From positions 62,001 through 126,000 of the forward strand of contig NZ_CP016773.1 in assembly GCF_002288065.1 (NCBI RefSeq): DNA of 64,000 nucleotides, written 5' to 3'. The notes under the pieces were generated by a model that had not been told where the DNA came from, did not search any database, and was given only the letters and a program-made list of their open reading frames with translations. Of this stretch, positions 8,152-15,836 are shown one piece after another. The position numbers and the translations under genes are program-made. The DNA is from Candidatus Planktophila sulfonica. Lineage in GTDB: Bacteria > Actinomycetota > Actinomycetes > Nanopelagicales > Nanopelagicaceae. Numbering within the stretch: the first letter of the stretch is position 1; each line of letters begins with the position of its first letter.

Positions 8152-9513
8152 ATGAGCACACAGATAAATCGCCAGCACCTGAAAGAACTTCGCGCAAAGG
8201 AAGAACAGCGCTTTCTTGATACCCACAAAAAGTCAGCTGCAGCCTTTGAAGATTCGAAGAAGGTCATGCATGAAGGTGTGCCGATGTCATGGATGGCTAA
8301 ATGGCCAGGTTCGCACCCAGTCTTTGTGAAAGAGGCGAAGGGTGCGCGCTTTACCGATGTTGATGGCCATACCTATGTTGATTTCTGTTTGGGCGATACC
8401 GGTTCGATGACAGGTCACTCACCGGATGCGACTGTTGCTGCAATCCGTGAGCAGGTGGGCAAAGGCATTACTGCGATGTTGCCTACAGAAGACGCTGCGA
8501 TTGTCTCTGGGCTATTGAAGGAACGATTTGGTCTTCCGCTGTGGCAATTTACAGTGTCAGCCACAGATGCCAACCGCCACGTTATCCGTTACTCACGCAT
8601 GATTACAGGGCGCAGCAAGATTGTTGTGATTGATCGGTGTTATCACGGCTCTGTCGATGAAACCTTCGCAACTATTGATGATGCAGGATTTACAGTTAAG
8701 CGCGAAGGAAATATCGGCGCGCCGGTTGATCTCGCTGAGACAACTCGCGTTGTTGAATTTAATGATTTAGCTGCCATGGAGAAGGCGCTTGCACACGGTG
8801 ATGTTGCGGCAATCTTGATGGAACCTGCAATGACCAACATTGGAATTGTTCTTCCACAAGATGGTTATTTGGTGGGTGTGCAGGAACTTGCGAAGAAGTA
8901 CGGCACATATTTGATTATCGATGAGACTCACACAATCTCTGTGGGTCCTGGTGGAATGACAAAGGCACTTGGTTTGAAGCCTGATTTCCTTACTATCGGT
9001 AAAGCACTTGCTGCCGGTATTCCAACAGGAACATTTGGAATGACTCAAGAGATTGCGGATGCAATCAAGAAGATGGTTGAACTTGAAATCATCGACCTTG
9101 GTGGCATCGGTGGAACTCTTGCTGGAAACGCGTTGTCACTTGCTGCGATGAAGGCGACGTTGACCGAGGTTCTTACTGAAGCAAACTTCGAGCGGATGAT
9201 TGCACTTGGTAATCTTTGGTGCGATGGCATTGATGCTGCGATTAAGGAATTTGATCTTGATTGGCACTGCAACCGTTTAGGTGCACGTGGTGAGTACATC
9301 TTTAAGGGCAAGCAGCCAGTAACAGGTAAAGAAGCAGCTGATTCAGGTGACTTCGAACTCGAGCAGTACATTCACTTACGTCTGCTTAATGATGGCTACT
9401 TGATTACGCCATTCCACAACATGGCTCTGATGTGCCCAGATACAACTGAGGCAGATGTTGATGGCCACACTGCAGCATTTAGAACTATGTGCGCAGAGCT
9501 TGTAAACGGTTAA
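8152..9513 (+). CDS. Class III (PLP) aminotransferase
   Basis: This 453-residue protein has the fold-type I class III pattern: DFCLGDTGSMTGHS near the N-terminus, a Tyr-His-Gly-Ser block (CYHGSVDE), LIIDETHT with the PLP-ring Asp, and LTIGKALAAGIPTG with the Schiff-base Lys. It resembles glutamate-1-semialdehyde aminomutase and omega-transaminase relatives; true HemL is less likely given the extended N-terminus. The substrate is unknown. It shares stop-codon bases with the convergent mshD-like gene. Confidence 0.83.
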   Translation: MSTQINRQHLKELRAKEEQRFLDTHKKSAAAFEDSKKVMHEGVPMSWMAKWPGSHPVFVKEAKGARFTDVDGHTYVDFCLGDTGSMTGHSPDATVAAIREQVGKGITAMLPTEDAAIVSGLLKERFGLPLWQFTVSATDANRHVIRYSRMITGRSKIVVIDRCYHGSVDETFATIDDAGFTVKREGNIGAPVDLAETTRVVEFNDLAAMEKALAHGDVAAILMEPAMTNIGIVLPQDGYLVGVQELAKKYGTYLIIDETHTISVGPGGMTKALGLKPDFLTIGKALAAGIPTGTFGMTQEIADAIKKMVELEIIDLGGIGGTLAGNALSLAAMKATLTEVLTEANFERMIALGNLWCDGIDAAIKEFDLDWHCNRLGARGEYIFKGKQPVTGKEAADSGDFELEQYIHLRLLNDGYLITPFHNMALMCPDTTEADVDGHTAAFRTMCAELVNG

Positions 9514-9983
9514 TTAAAACCAAGCGTTCTATATAAACCTTTGCCAGCTTCGTTATCGTCGTCTACGTACAGCATTGCTTGCTTAATGCCCTTTTCCTTG
9601 AGGTATATCAGACCCTCTGTGCAGACCGCTTTGCCGATTCCCATGCCTGATTCACCTGGGTCGACGCCGATGACATAGAGCTCACCGATGGGATCTTGGT
9701 TTACGAAGTCTTGGTGGATCTTGGTCCAGCAGAATCCTGCGATCTTGCCGTTGTGAACACAGAGGAAGAATCCTTTTGGATCAAACCAAGGTTCTTGCAT
9801 TCTGTTTTCAAGATCCGCCATCGCCCAATTACCTTGGTCGGGGTGGGCGGCGAAGATGAGATTGTTGAGATCGAGCCAGGCTTGGTCGTGAATTTCTGGG
9901 TCAAAGGTAATGAATTGATAGTTGTGTGGAATATGTGCGATGGGTTCTTCGAGTGATCGATGGAGCTTAAGGATGTGGCGCAT
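9510..9983 (-). CDS. mshD: Mycothiol synthase-like GNAT acetyltransferase, half length
   Basis: The 157-residue protein aligns with the C-terminal half of actinobacterial MshD. Landmarks are FAAHPDQGNW, EPWFDPKGFFL, the acetyl-CoA loop VDPGESGMGIGKA and the ending YRTLGF. MshD makes mycothiol by acetylating Cys-GlcN-Ins. Typical MshD has about 300 residues with two GNAT domains, of which the C-terminal one is catalytic; here the N-terminal domain is missing and no remnant is visible upstream, where glnR ends two bases away. Neighbouring glnR supports the assignment, since mshD and glnR are adjacent in mycobacteria. Confidence 0.8.
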   Translation of the reverse strand: MRHILKLHRSLEEPIAHIPHNYQFITFDPEIHDQAWLDLNNLIFAAHPDQGNWAMADLENRMQEPWFDPKGFFLCVHNGKIAGFCWTKIHQDFVNQDPIGELYVIGVDPGESGMGIGKAVCTEGLIYLKEKGIKQAMLYVDDDNEAGKGLYRTLGFN

Positions 9984-9985
9984 GG

Positions 9986-10699
9986 TTAAACGAGTTCAGG
10001 GATAGAAGTTTCCTTGCCACCGTTTTGTACGGTGAAGCGGTATCCGACGTTGCGGACAGTGCCGATGATTGATTCAAATTCAGGGCCGAGCTTTGAGCGA
10101 AGGCGACGGATATGAACGTCGACTGTGCGAGTTCCACCGAAGTAGTCATAGCCCCAAATTTCTTGAAGAAGCTGTGCGCGAGTAAAGACGCGACCTGGGT
10201 GTTGTGCGAGGTACTTCAGCAATTCAAATTCTTTGAAAGTGAGATCGAGTGAGGTGCCCTTGATCTTGGCTGTGTAAGTATTTTCATCGATGACGACATC
10301 GCCTTGGCGGATTTCAGATGAAGTTGGGTCAAGGGACTCAAGTTGGGCGGCATGTGCGCCAACTGCGATGCGGATACGTGCATCTACTTCTGCAGGTCCT
10401 GCTGTATCGAGGATGACATCGTTAACGCCCCAGTCTGCTGTGAATGCAGAGAGGCCACCTTCAGTGGTGATTGCAATGATGGGTGCACCGACTCCGGTTG
10501 TTGAAAGAAGTCGTGTGAGTGATTTTGCTGTTGGGAAATCGCGACGAGCATCGACGAAGACAACATCCATTAAAGGTGTATCAACGAGAACTGATGCTTC
10601 AAGTGGCATCACTTTGCAAGTGTGTTGCAACAGCGCGAGTGCAGGCAGAACTTCTGCGCTCGCTCCTTGCGAATTTGTCAGTAGCAACACCTTGGCCAT
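9986..10699 (-). CDS. glnR: GlnR-type OmpR-family regulator
   Basis: The 237-residue protein has an N-terminal receiver-like domain and a C-terminal winged helix ([10 protein letters not shown]...RRLRSKLG...VRNVGYRF). The receiver keeps one Asp (FVDARRD) but lacks the usual acidic pair near the N-terminus, as in actinobacterial GlnR, an orphan regulator of nitrogen assimilation that works without normal phosphorylation. [20 protein letters not shown] and [16 protein letters not shown] are characteristic GlnR blocks. I place the start at 10699 (MAKVLLLT); 22 further codons are open upstream but overlap the divergent thioredoxin gene. TATTCT lies 6 bases before this ATG. Confidence 0.87.
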   Translation of the reverse strand: MAKVLLLTNSQGASAEVLPALALLQHTCKVMPLEASVLVDTPLMDVVFVDARRDFPTAKSLTRLLSTTGVGAPIIAITTEGGLSAFTADWGVNDVILDTAGPAEVDARIRIAVGAHAAQLESLDPTSSEIRQGDVVIDENTYTAKIKGTSLDLTFKEFELLKYLAQHPGRVFTRAQLLQEIWGYDYFGGTRTVDVHIRRLRSKLGPEFESIIGTVRNVGYRFTVQNGGKETSIPELV

Positions 10700-10704
10700 T
10701 GTGT

Positions 10705-10711
10705 GAGAATA
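10705..10711. promoter_or_regulatory. Overlapping divergent -10 elements (glnR / thioredoxin)
   Basis: The divergent gap is 17 bases. TATTCT on the minus strand (10711-10706) is 6 bases before the glnR ATG; GAGAAT on the plus strand (10705-10710) is 6 bases before the thioredoxin GTG. The hexamers share five base pairs. Confidence 0.5.
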
Positions 10712-10716
10712 CTCTT

Positions 10717-11130
10717 GTGAAAACGTATCTACCACTCGCGATTGTGCTGGTCCTTGCATCGGCATATGGCTTCTGGTGGAAGCGTAAAGAGGGCGCGATT
10801 CGCTCGAATAAAGCTATTCCGGGCCATCGCTTGAGCGCTGATGTCTTGGGCGAGGCTCTGGGATCAAGGGCCACCATGGTGCAGTTCTCATCAGCTTTCT
10901 GTACTCCGTGCAGAGCAACCCATTCCTTGTTGTCTCAGATGGTCATTCCTATGAACGATGTGAAGCATGTGCAGATCGATGCCGAGTCACATCTTGCGTT
11001 GGTCCGTGAATTAGATATTCGTTCAACCCCAACGACTTTGTTCATCAACAAGGACGGCATTGAAGTAGGACGTGCCGCGGGTACACCTAAGCGTGAGCAA
11101 GTTCTAGCTGCGCTGGCTGCTATCAAGTAA
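10717..11130 (+). CDS. Membrane-anchored thioredoxin-fold protein
   Basis: This 137-residue protein has one N-terminal membrane helix (residues 4-19) followed by a basic stretch, then a thioredoxin domain with the redox pair CTPC in [10 protein letters not shown] and the cis-Pro loop STPTTLF. The positive residues after the helix suggest the thioredoxin domain faces the cytosol, though this is not certain. The GTG start is fixed by the divergent glnR promoter. It resembles mycobacterial ThiX and precedes DUF4395 and rhodanese genes, so a role in sulfur or thiol transfer is inferred. Confidence 0.82.
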   Translation: MKTYLPLAIVLVLASAYGFWWKRKEGAIRSNKAIPGHRLSADVLGEALGSRATMVQFSSAFCTPCRATHSLLSQMVIPMNDVKHVQIDAESHLALVRELDIRSTPTTLFINKDGIEVGRAAGTPKREQVLAALAAIK

Positions 11131-11186
11131 TTACTGCGAATTGTTCGCAACTCGCTTATGTCGGGGCGGTTCTCTACCCTTCAACC

Positions 11187-11633
11187 ATGTCTGAAGTCCT
11201 TGATAACAAAGATGTGCAGAAGATCTATATCGATGCACGAGGTCCACGTTTCTCAGCAAGCATCACAACAGTTGTTCTTGCGATTGCACTAGTAACGCAG
11301 AATAAGTGGGTTCTTGTCGCACAAGGTCTTGTCTTCTTGATTGGCGCAACACGTGGTCCGCAGTTCACTCCATACGGGTTGATTTTTAAGAACGTCATTC
11401 GTCCGCGCCTTAACAAGGTTGCACCAACTGAAGATGTACGCCCACCAAAGTTTGCGCAAGCTGTTGGTTTTGGTTTTGCATTGGTTGGTTCTATCGGAGC
11501 ATTTGCTGGCGTGGATGCGGTCTTCACTGTGGCCGTTGGGTTTGCGCTAGCCGCCGCGTTTCTTAACGCTGCATTTAATTACTGTCTTGGTTGTGAGATG
11601 TACCTACTGCTCGTTCGCTTTACTAAGAAATAG
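11187..11633 (+). CDS. DUF4395 membrane protein
   Basis: This 148-residue protein has about four hydrophobic segments and the C-terminal family block FNYCLGCEMYLLL with a CxxC pair. DUF4395 genes are often beside thioredoxin and rhodanese genes in Actinobacteria, as here, but the biochemical role is not known. The CxxC at the membrane edge would suit disulfide or persulfide exchange with its neighbours; that is inference. It lies 9 bases upstream of the sulfurtransferase gene. Confidence 0.8.
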   Translation: MSEVLDNKDVQKIYIDARGPRFSASITTVVLAIALVTQNKWVLVAQGLVFLIGATRGPQFTPYGLIFKNVIRPRLNKVAPTEDVRPPKFAQAVGFGFALVGSIGAFAGVDAVFTVAVGFALAAAFLNAAFNYCLGCEMYLLLVRFTKK

Positions 11634-11642
11634 GAGAAATAA

Positions 11643-12476
11643 ATGTCACGTGAAACTTCACTTGTTACCGCTGATTGGGTAGCTCAGAATCTCAATGATC
11701 CAAAGGTGGTTATCGTTGAAGTTGACGAAGATACGACTTTGTACGCACAGGGCCATATCGAGAATGCGATTACTTTCCACTGGCGCGAAGATCTTCAAGA
11801 TGGCTTGATCCGCGACCTTATTTCTAAGGATAAGTTCGAAGCACTTCTTTCAAAGAGTGGTATCTCAAATGACACCACAGTTGTTCTCTACGGAGGCAAT
11901 AACAACTGGTTTGCAACATACGCGTTCTGGTACTTCAAGGTCTATGGCCACGCAGATGTTCGCCTTCTTGATGGCGGACGTAAGCGCTGGGAGCTCGATG
12001 CTCGCCCATTCGTAACTGAGGTTCCTGTTCGCACAGCAACTACATATGTTGCTAAGGAGCGCGACAGCTCAATCCGCGCATACCGCGATGAAGTTATTGC
12101 AGCTATTGGGGCTAAGAACATCGTTGATGTGCGCTCCCCTGCTGAATTTTCAGGAGAGCTTGCTGCCCCTGCTCACCTTCCACAAGAAGGCGGACAGATC
12201 AAGGGACATATTCCAACAGCGAAGAACATTCCTTGGTCAAAGGCTGCAAATGAAGATGGAACATTCAAGTCAGATGCAGAACTGAAGGAGATTTACCAGG
12301 GAGCTGGCGTAGATCTTTCAGTAGACACAATCGCGTACTGCCGAATCGGTGAGCGCTCTGCTTTCTCATGGTTCGTTCTTCACGAACTTCTTGGCGTTAA
12401 CAATGTAAAGAACTACGACGGATCATGGACTGAATACGGTTCACTCGTTGGTGTTCCTGTTGCAGTTGGGGCGTAA
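11643..12476 (+). CDS. Cytosolic two-domain rhodanese (sulfurtransferase)
   Basis: The 277-residue protein has two rhodanese domains. The first (VVLYGGNNNWFA, LLDGGRKRWE) lacks the catalytic Cys; the second carries it in YCRIGERSAFSWFVL. It moves sulfane sulfur from thiosulfate or mercaptopyruvate to a thiol or protein. There is no signal peptide, unlike the related protein at 41690-42637. AGGAGA at 11632-11637 is the ribosome site. The DUF1416 gene follows almost directly, matching the cysA2-sseC order of mycobacteria. Confidence 0.9.
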   Translation: MSRETSLVTADWVAQNLNDPKVVIVEVDEDTTLYAQGHIENAITFHWREDLQDGLIRDLISKDKFEALLSKSGISNDTTVVLYGGNNNWFATYAFWYFKVYGHADVRLLDGGRKRWELDARPFVTEVPVRTATTYVAKERDSSIRAYRDEVIAAIGAKNIVDVRSPAEFSGELAAPAHLPQEGGQIKGHIPTAKNIPWSKAANEDGTFKSDAELKEIYQGAGVDLSVDTIAYCRIGERSAFSWFVLHELLGVNNVKNYDGSWTEYGSLVGVPVAVGA

Positions 12477-12482
12477 TTGGTA

Positions 12483-12806
12483 ATGCGTACATGCGGTGCA
12501 ACACCGGGTGGTCCTTCCCTTGATGGAATCGATCTAACGAAGCAGACTGTCATACAGGGAGTTATTCTCAAAGAGGGTGAGAATGATTCAGTACCTAACG
12601 GTGCACCTGTCACTAACGGCCACGTTCGTTTACTTGATGCATCAGGTGAATTCACCGCAGAGGTCCCGACCAATCTTGAAGGTCAGTTCCGTTTCTTCGC
12701 AGCTCCTGGGGCTTGGACTCTTGTCGTTCAAGCACCGGGTGCTCGCGTAGAGCAGAAGCTGATTGCGGCGCAGGGAACTCCTACTGATCTCGTTATCCAT
12801 ATTTAG
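12483..12806 (+). CDS. DUF1416 / SseC-like protein
   Basis: This protein of about 107 residues begins MRTCGATPGGPSL, typical of DUF1416 (mycobacterial SseC), with a conserved N-terminal Cys. The rest looks like a transthyretin-like beta-sandwich (GHVRLLDASGEF, GQFRFFAAPGAWTL). It accompanies cytosolic rhodaneses throughout Actinobacteria and may help sulfur transfer, but its activity is undefined. I prefer the ATG at 12483; a TTG at 12477 directly after the upstream stop would add two residues. Confidence 0.82.
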   Translation: MRTCGATPGGPSLDGIDLTKQTVIQGVILKEGENDSVPNGAPVTNGHVRLLDASGEFTAEVPTNLEGQFRFFAAPGAWTLVVQAPGARVEQKLIAAQGTPTDLVIHI

Positions 12807-12810
12807 AAAG

Positions 12811-12816
12811 TAGACT
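12811..12816 (+). promoter_or_regulatory. -10 element of leaderless fur-family gene
   Basis: TAGACT ends 6 bases before the ATG at 12823, leaving no room for a ribosome-binding site. Confidence 0.55.
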
Positions 12817-12822
12817 TATCGC

Positions 12823-13230
12823 ATGGCTGAAAAACACGAACTCCACGAAAAAGGCTTACGCCTTACTCCGCAGCGCGAACTCGTTTTGTCTGCTGTTCGT
12901 GCGTTGGGACATGCAACACCTGAAGAAGTTGCCGAGAAGGTGCGCCAGACACATCCTGGTATCAACCTCTCAACTGTCTATCGCAATCTTGAAACACTTG
13001 AAAACGTTGGCCTTGTTCAGCACACACACTTAGGACATGGTGGAGCGACCTATCACGCAGCTGAAGAGCTCACTCACTTGCACCTTGTCTGCGGTACTTG
13101 CGGATCAGTAGGAGACGCGCCAATTGATGTTGCAGCGAACTTTGTACAGAACCTTTCTGACGATTACGGCTTTAAGACCGATGTCACACACTTTGCCATC
13201 TATGGCACTTGTGCTGCCTGCGTTAAATAG
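12823..13230 (+). CDS. Fur-family metalloregulator
   Basis: The 135-residue protein has an N-terminal winged helix (LRLTPQRELVLSAV, HPGINLSTVYRNLETLE) and a dimerisation domain with His-rich HLHLVCGTCGS and a terminal CAAC, giving two CxxC pairs for structural zinc. It is a DNA-binding repressor of the Fur/Zur/PerR group. Which metal it senses cannot be told; the two CxxC pairs are common in Zur and FurA alike. Confidence 0.87.
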   Translation: MAEKHELHEKGLRLTPQRELVLSAVRALGHATPEEVAEKVRQTHPGINLSTVYRNLETLENVGLVQHTHLGHGGATYHAAEELTHLHLVCGTCGSVGDAPIDVAANFVQNLSDDYGFKTDVTHFAIYGTCAACVK

Positions 13231-13250
13231 CAGTTATCCCATTGCGCTCG

Positions 13251-13256
13251 TAGACT
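13251..13256 (+). promoter_or_regulatory. -10 element of leaderless ygfZ-like gene
   Basis: TAGACT ends 7 bases before the ATG at 13264, in the 33-base gap after the fur-family gene. Confidence 0.55.
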
Positions 13257-13263
13257 TACGAGC

Positions 13264-14169
13264 ATGACAGCCGTATTTGTTGAAGAGGGCCCCGATAAGG
13301 GCGCTATCTGGCATTTCGGTGAACCCAATAAAGAACAACGCGCATTAGCTGAAGGCAAAGCGTGGGCGGATTTATCTCATCTTTCGGTAATTGCAATATC
13401 AGGTGAAGATCGACTGAAGTGGTTACATGATTTAACAACACAGTACTTAGTTGATTTCGGTGCCGGTACCTGGACATCAGCAATGGTCTTGGACCCACAG
13501 GGACATGTCGAGTATCAATTCAATGTTGTCGATGATGGAACTGATTCTTATCTTGTAATGGACCAACACTTTGTTGAAGGTTTATCTGCTTATTTGAACA
13601 AGATGCGATTTATGTTGCGTGTTGAAGTTCGCGATGCCACTGAAGATTTTGCGGTGATGCGAGCTCCTGGTGTTGCTAATGAAATCGGTGGGCCATTTGC
13701 TTTGGTACCGCGTGCAGAACTTGAAGAGATGAAATCGGCATTTGATTCAACTGCAATGCAGGTCGGAACATGGGCACTGGACGCAGAACGAGTAGCTGCA
13801 GGACGCCCACGACATGGGATTGATACTGACTTTAAGACAATTCCTAATGAGCTCGGTGTTCTTAATGGCGCTGTCCATATGAATAAGGGTTGCTATCGTG
13901 GACAAGAGACTGTGGCGAAGATCTATAACTTAGGAAAACCACCTCGTCGTTTAGTGATGCTGCATCTTGATGGCCATGCGGTTGTGATGCCACCATCAGG
14001 CACTCCTGTGATGAATGGTGAAGTACAGGTTGGTTTCTTGGGCACTGTGGCTCGTCATCATGAATTAGGTCCGATTGCTCTTGCGATTGTTAAGCGAAAT
14101 ACGCCCGTTGATGCGCAGCTCACCGTTGAAGGTGTGGCTGCAGCACAGCAGATCATCGTGGAGGCGTAA
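13264..14169 (+). CDS. ygfZ: YgfZ/GcvT-fold folate-binding protein
   Basis: This 301-residue protein has the YgfZ signature KGCYRGQE (in MNKGCYRGQETVAKI), whose Cys is important in this family, and an N-terminal GcvT-like block (RLKWLHDLTTQYL). YgfZ uses tetrahydrofolate to support repair or assembly of certain Fe-S enzymes. It is distinct from glycine-cleavage GcvT, which lacks the KGCYxGQE motif. Confidence 0.88.
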   Translation: MTAVFVEEGPDKGAIWHFGEPNKEQRALAEGKAWADLSHLSVIAISGEDRLKWLHDLTTQYLVDFGAGTWTSAMVLDPQGHVEYQFNVVDDGTDSYLVMDQHFVEGLSAYLNKMRFMLRVEVRDATEDFAVMRAPGVANEIGGPFALVPRAELEEMKSAFDSTAMQVGTWALDAERVAAGRPRHGIDTDFKTIPNELGVLNGAVHMNKGCYRGQETVAKIYNLGKPPRRLVMLHLDGHAVVMPPSGTPVMNGEVQVGFLGTVARHHELGPIALAIVKRNTPVDAQLTVEGVAAAQQIIVEA

Positions 14170-14244
14170 GTGAAATTTCTTGGCCAACTCTTTGTCGTCT
14201 CACTGGCATGCCTTGCAATCATGTGGGCTGTTCGTAAGTTCTAG
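14170..14244 (+). CDS. Possible 24-residue membrane peptide
   Basis: A GTG directly after the ygfZ stop opens a 24-codon frame that is nearly all one hydrophobic helix, starting MKFLGQLF and ending in basic AVRKF. There is no clear ribosome site, so it would be read by coupling with ygfZ. It may be a real single-helix peptide or chance; the positive-inside ending and Val/Leu/Ala content favour a real peptide only weakly. Confidence 0.35.
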   Translation: MKFLGQLFVVSLACLAIMWAVRKF

Positions 14245-14248
14245 CCGT

Positions 14249-14254
14249 TACTCT
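14249..14254 (+). promoter_or_regulatory. -10 element of leaderless small membrane-protein gene
   Basis: TACTCT ends 6 bases before the ATG at 14261, the same spacing as at the other leaderless starts. Confidence 0.45.
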
Positions 14255-14260
14255 TAGCCC

Positions 14261-14395
14261 ATGGAGCTCTTCACAACGGTGGTGCTGGCGTTAGTCGCAC
14301 TAGTTGTGGGTGTTGGGTTCGTTATTTATGGGATCCGCGGTACTCGCGAATCTCAGGCACGCGATGGACGTACGTATAAGAGAGGCAGGCTCTAA
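14261..14395 (+). CDS. 44-residue single-helix membrane protein
   Basis: The frame encodes one membrane helix (about residues 5-24, TTVVLALVALVVGVGFVIYG) and a basic hydrophilic tail ending KRGRL. Three things support a real gene: TACTCT 6 bases before the ATG, an orthodox N-out/C-in charge pattern, and a one-base stop/start overlap (taATG) with the nitrobindin gene. The function is unknown. Confidence 0.6.
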   Translation: MELFTTVVLALVALVVGVGFVIYGIRGTRESQARDGRTYKRGRL

Positions 14396-14895
14396 TGGCC
14401 TTCACAATTCCCGAAGGGTTACATCCTGATCTCAATCCGCTTGCGTGGATGATTGGTACCTGGCGCGGTAAGGGTCGTGGTGAATATCCAACGATTGAAA
14501 CCTTTGAATATGCGCACGAAGTGGTCTTTAACCACGATGGTCGCCCATTTATGAATTACTACTCACGTTCCTGGATCATCGATGCAGATGGCGAAATCAT
14601 TCGTCCGGCAGCATCTGAAGCTGGTTTCTGGCGCGTGAAAGAGAATAAAGTTTTAGAAGTTGTTATTTCACATAACACTGGCATTACTGAAGGATGGGTC
14701 GGACAGTTTGATGGTCCAAAGATTCAGTTGGTGATGGATCAAGGTTATTCAGCGCCGTCAGCAAAGATTGTTACTGCGGGCGTGCGTTTATACGGGCTTG
14801 TTGAAGGTGAACTCTTCTTTGCTTATGACATGGCTGCTGAAGGGCAAGAACTTCAGGCACATATCTGGTCAACCCTCGAGCGTCAGAGCGAGTAA
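14395..14895 (+). CDS. Nitrobindin-like haem-binding beta-barrel protein
   Basis: This 166-residue protein matches the nitrobindin/FABP-like family (DUF1794): N-terminal LAWMIGTWRGKGRGEYPTI, GFWRVKENK and a C-terminal LQAHIWSTLER whose His is the expected haem ligand. These proteins bind ferric haem in a beta-barrel and can react with nitric oxide or peroxynitrite. The mycobacterial homologue (Rv0813c) lies near the same rhodanese genes. The start overlaps the preceding small gene by one base. Confidence 0.85.
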   Translation: MAFTIPEGLHPDLNPLAWMIGTWRGKGRGEYPTIETFEYAHEVVFNHDGRPFMNYYSRSWIIDADGEIIRPAASEAGFWRVKENKVLEVVISHNTGITEGWVGQFDGPKIQLVMDQGYSAPSAKIVTAGVRLYGLVEGELFFAYDMAAEGQELQAHIWSTLERQSE

Positions 14896-15816
14896 ATGAA
14901 CGACTCAGTATTAGCTGAATACGTACGCGATGGCGTTGTTGAATCTGTTCACCGCGGTTATTTAGTTGCGTTGAATTCAGATGGTTCAGTGAATTTGGCA
15001 CTGGGCGATATCGAACATTTATTCTTTCCACGTTCCACAGTGAAATCTATTCAGGGCGCAGCAATGGTGCGCGCTGGTTTGAAGTTAGAGCCACGATTGT
15101 TGGCACTGGGTTGTTCCAGCCATTCAGGTTCAGAAGAACATTTATCTGCTGTTCGCGAGATTTTGGCAATGGCGTCACTGGATGAAAGCGCTCTGCAGTG
15201 CATGCTTGATAAGCCACTGGGCGAACCGGAACGACGTGCGTGGGGCGATAAGCCAGCTACTCGCATCTCAATGAACTGCAGCGGAAAGCATGCAGCGATG
15301 TTGCTTACCTGCGTTACTAATGGTTGGCCGATTGAAAATTACTTAGACCCAGCACATCCTCTGCAGGTTGCGATTAAGGCTGAGTTAGAAGCACTTGCAG
15401 GAGAGACAGTCACGCTGACTTCAACCGATGGTTGTGGTGCCCCGCTATTTTTGATTTCAGTAATTGGTTTGGCTCGTGCGATACGTGCAATCACAATTTC
15501 AGTTGATCCGATTCATCAATCCGTCTTGGAAGCATCCCGAAAGTTTCCTGAAATGGTTGCAGGTAAAGGTCGCCTAACAACGCAGATGATTGAGGCGGTC
15601 CCTGGTTTGTATATGAAGGATGGCGCAGAAGCAGTTGAGATTGCATCGATGCCTGATGGACGCACGCTGGTATTTAAGGTTGCAGATGGTTCGCTACGAC
15701 CATTCCGCGTATTGGTACATGCTGGTTTGAAGCGTCTGGGTATTGATAGCCCATACGAAGCTGAAAACGTGCTTGGTGGTGACCGAATCATCGGCACCAT
15801 TCGCGCTACTTTTTAA
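14896..15816 (+). CDS. L-asparaginase (ReAV-type, Asparaginase_II family)
   Basis: The 306-residue protein shows the family's FFPRSTVKSIQG block with the Ser-x-x-Lys pair, a Cys-containing RISMNCSGKHAAML and TSTDGCGAPLF. This class, typified by the Rhizobium etli enzyme, hydrolyses asparagine to aspartate and ammonia and is unrelated to E. coli AnsA/AnsB. It starts right after the nitrobindin stop with no gap, so the two are probably co-transcribed. It has no signal peptide and is expected in the cytosol. Confidence 0.87.
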   Translation: MNDSVLAEYVRDGVVESVHRGYLVALNSDGSVNLALGDIEHLFFPRSTVKSIQGAAMVRAGLKLEPRLLALGCSSHSGSEEHLSAVREILAMASLDESALQCMLDKPLGEPERRAWGDKPATRISMNCSGKHAAMLLTCVTNGWPIENYLDPAHPLQVAIKAELEALAGETVTLTSTDGCGAPLFLISVIGLARAIRAITISVDPIHQSVLEASRKFPEMVAGKGRLTTQMIEAVPGLYMKDGAEAVEIASMPDGRTLVFKVADGSLRPFRVLVHAGLKRLGIDSPYEAENVLGGDRIIGTIRATF

Positions 15817-15823
15817 ACGCGCG

Positions 15824-15829
15824 TACGCT
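15824..15829 (+). promoter_or_regulatory. -10 element of leaderless mshA
   Basis: TACGCT ends 7 bases before the ATG at 15837. No Shine-Dalgarno is seen. Confidence 0.4.
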
Positions 15830-15836
15830 TGTAGGT

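Noticed and set aside
10519-10716. N-terminal extension of the thioredoxin gene
   Set aside because: The frame is open for 66 more codons but runs antisense through glnR and adds no recognisable signal or domain; the GTG at 10717 gives a normal membrane-anchored thioredoxin.
14395-14895. Nitrobindin-like gene as a lipocalin or fatty-acid-binding protein
   Set aside because: The GTWRGKGRGEYPTI start and C-terminal His match the haem-binding nitrobindin branch better.
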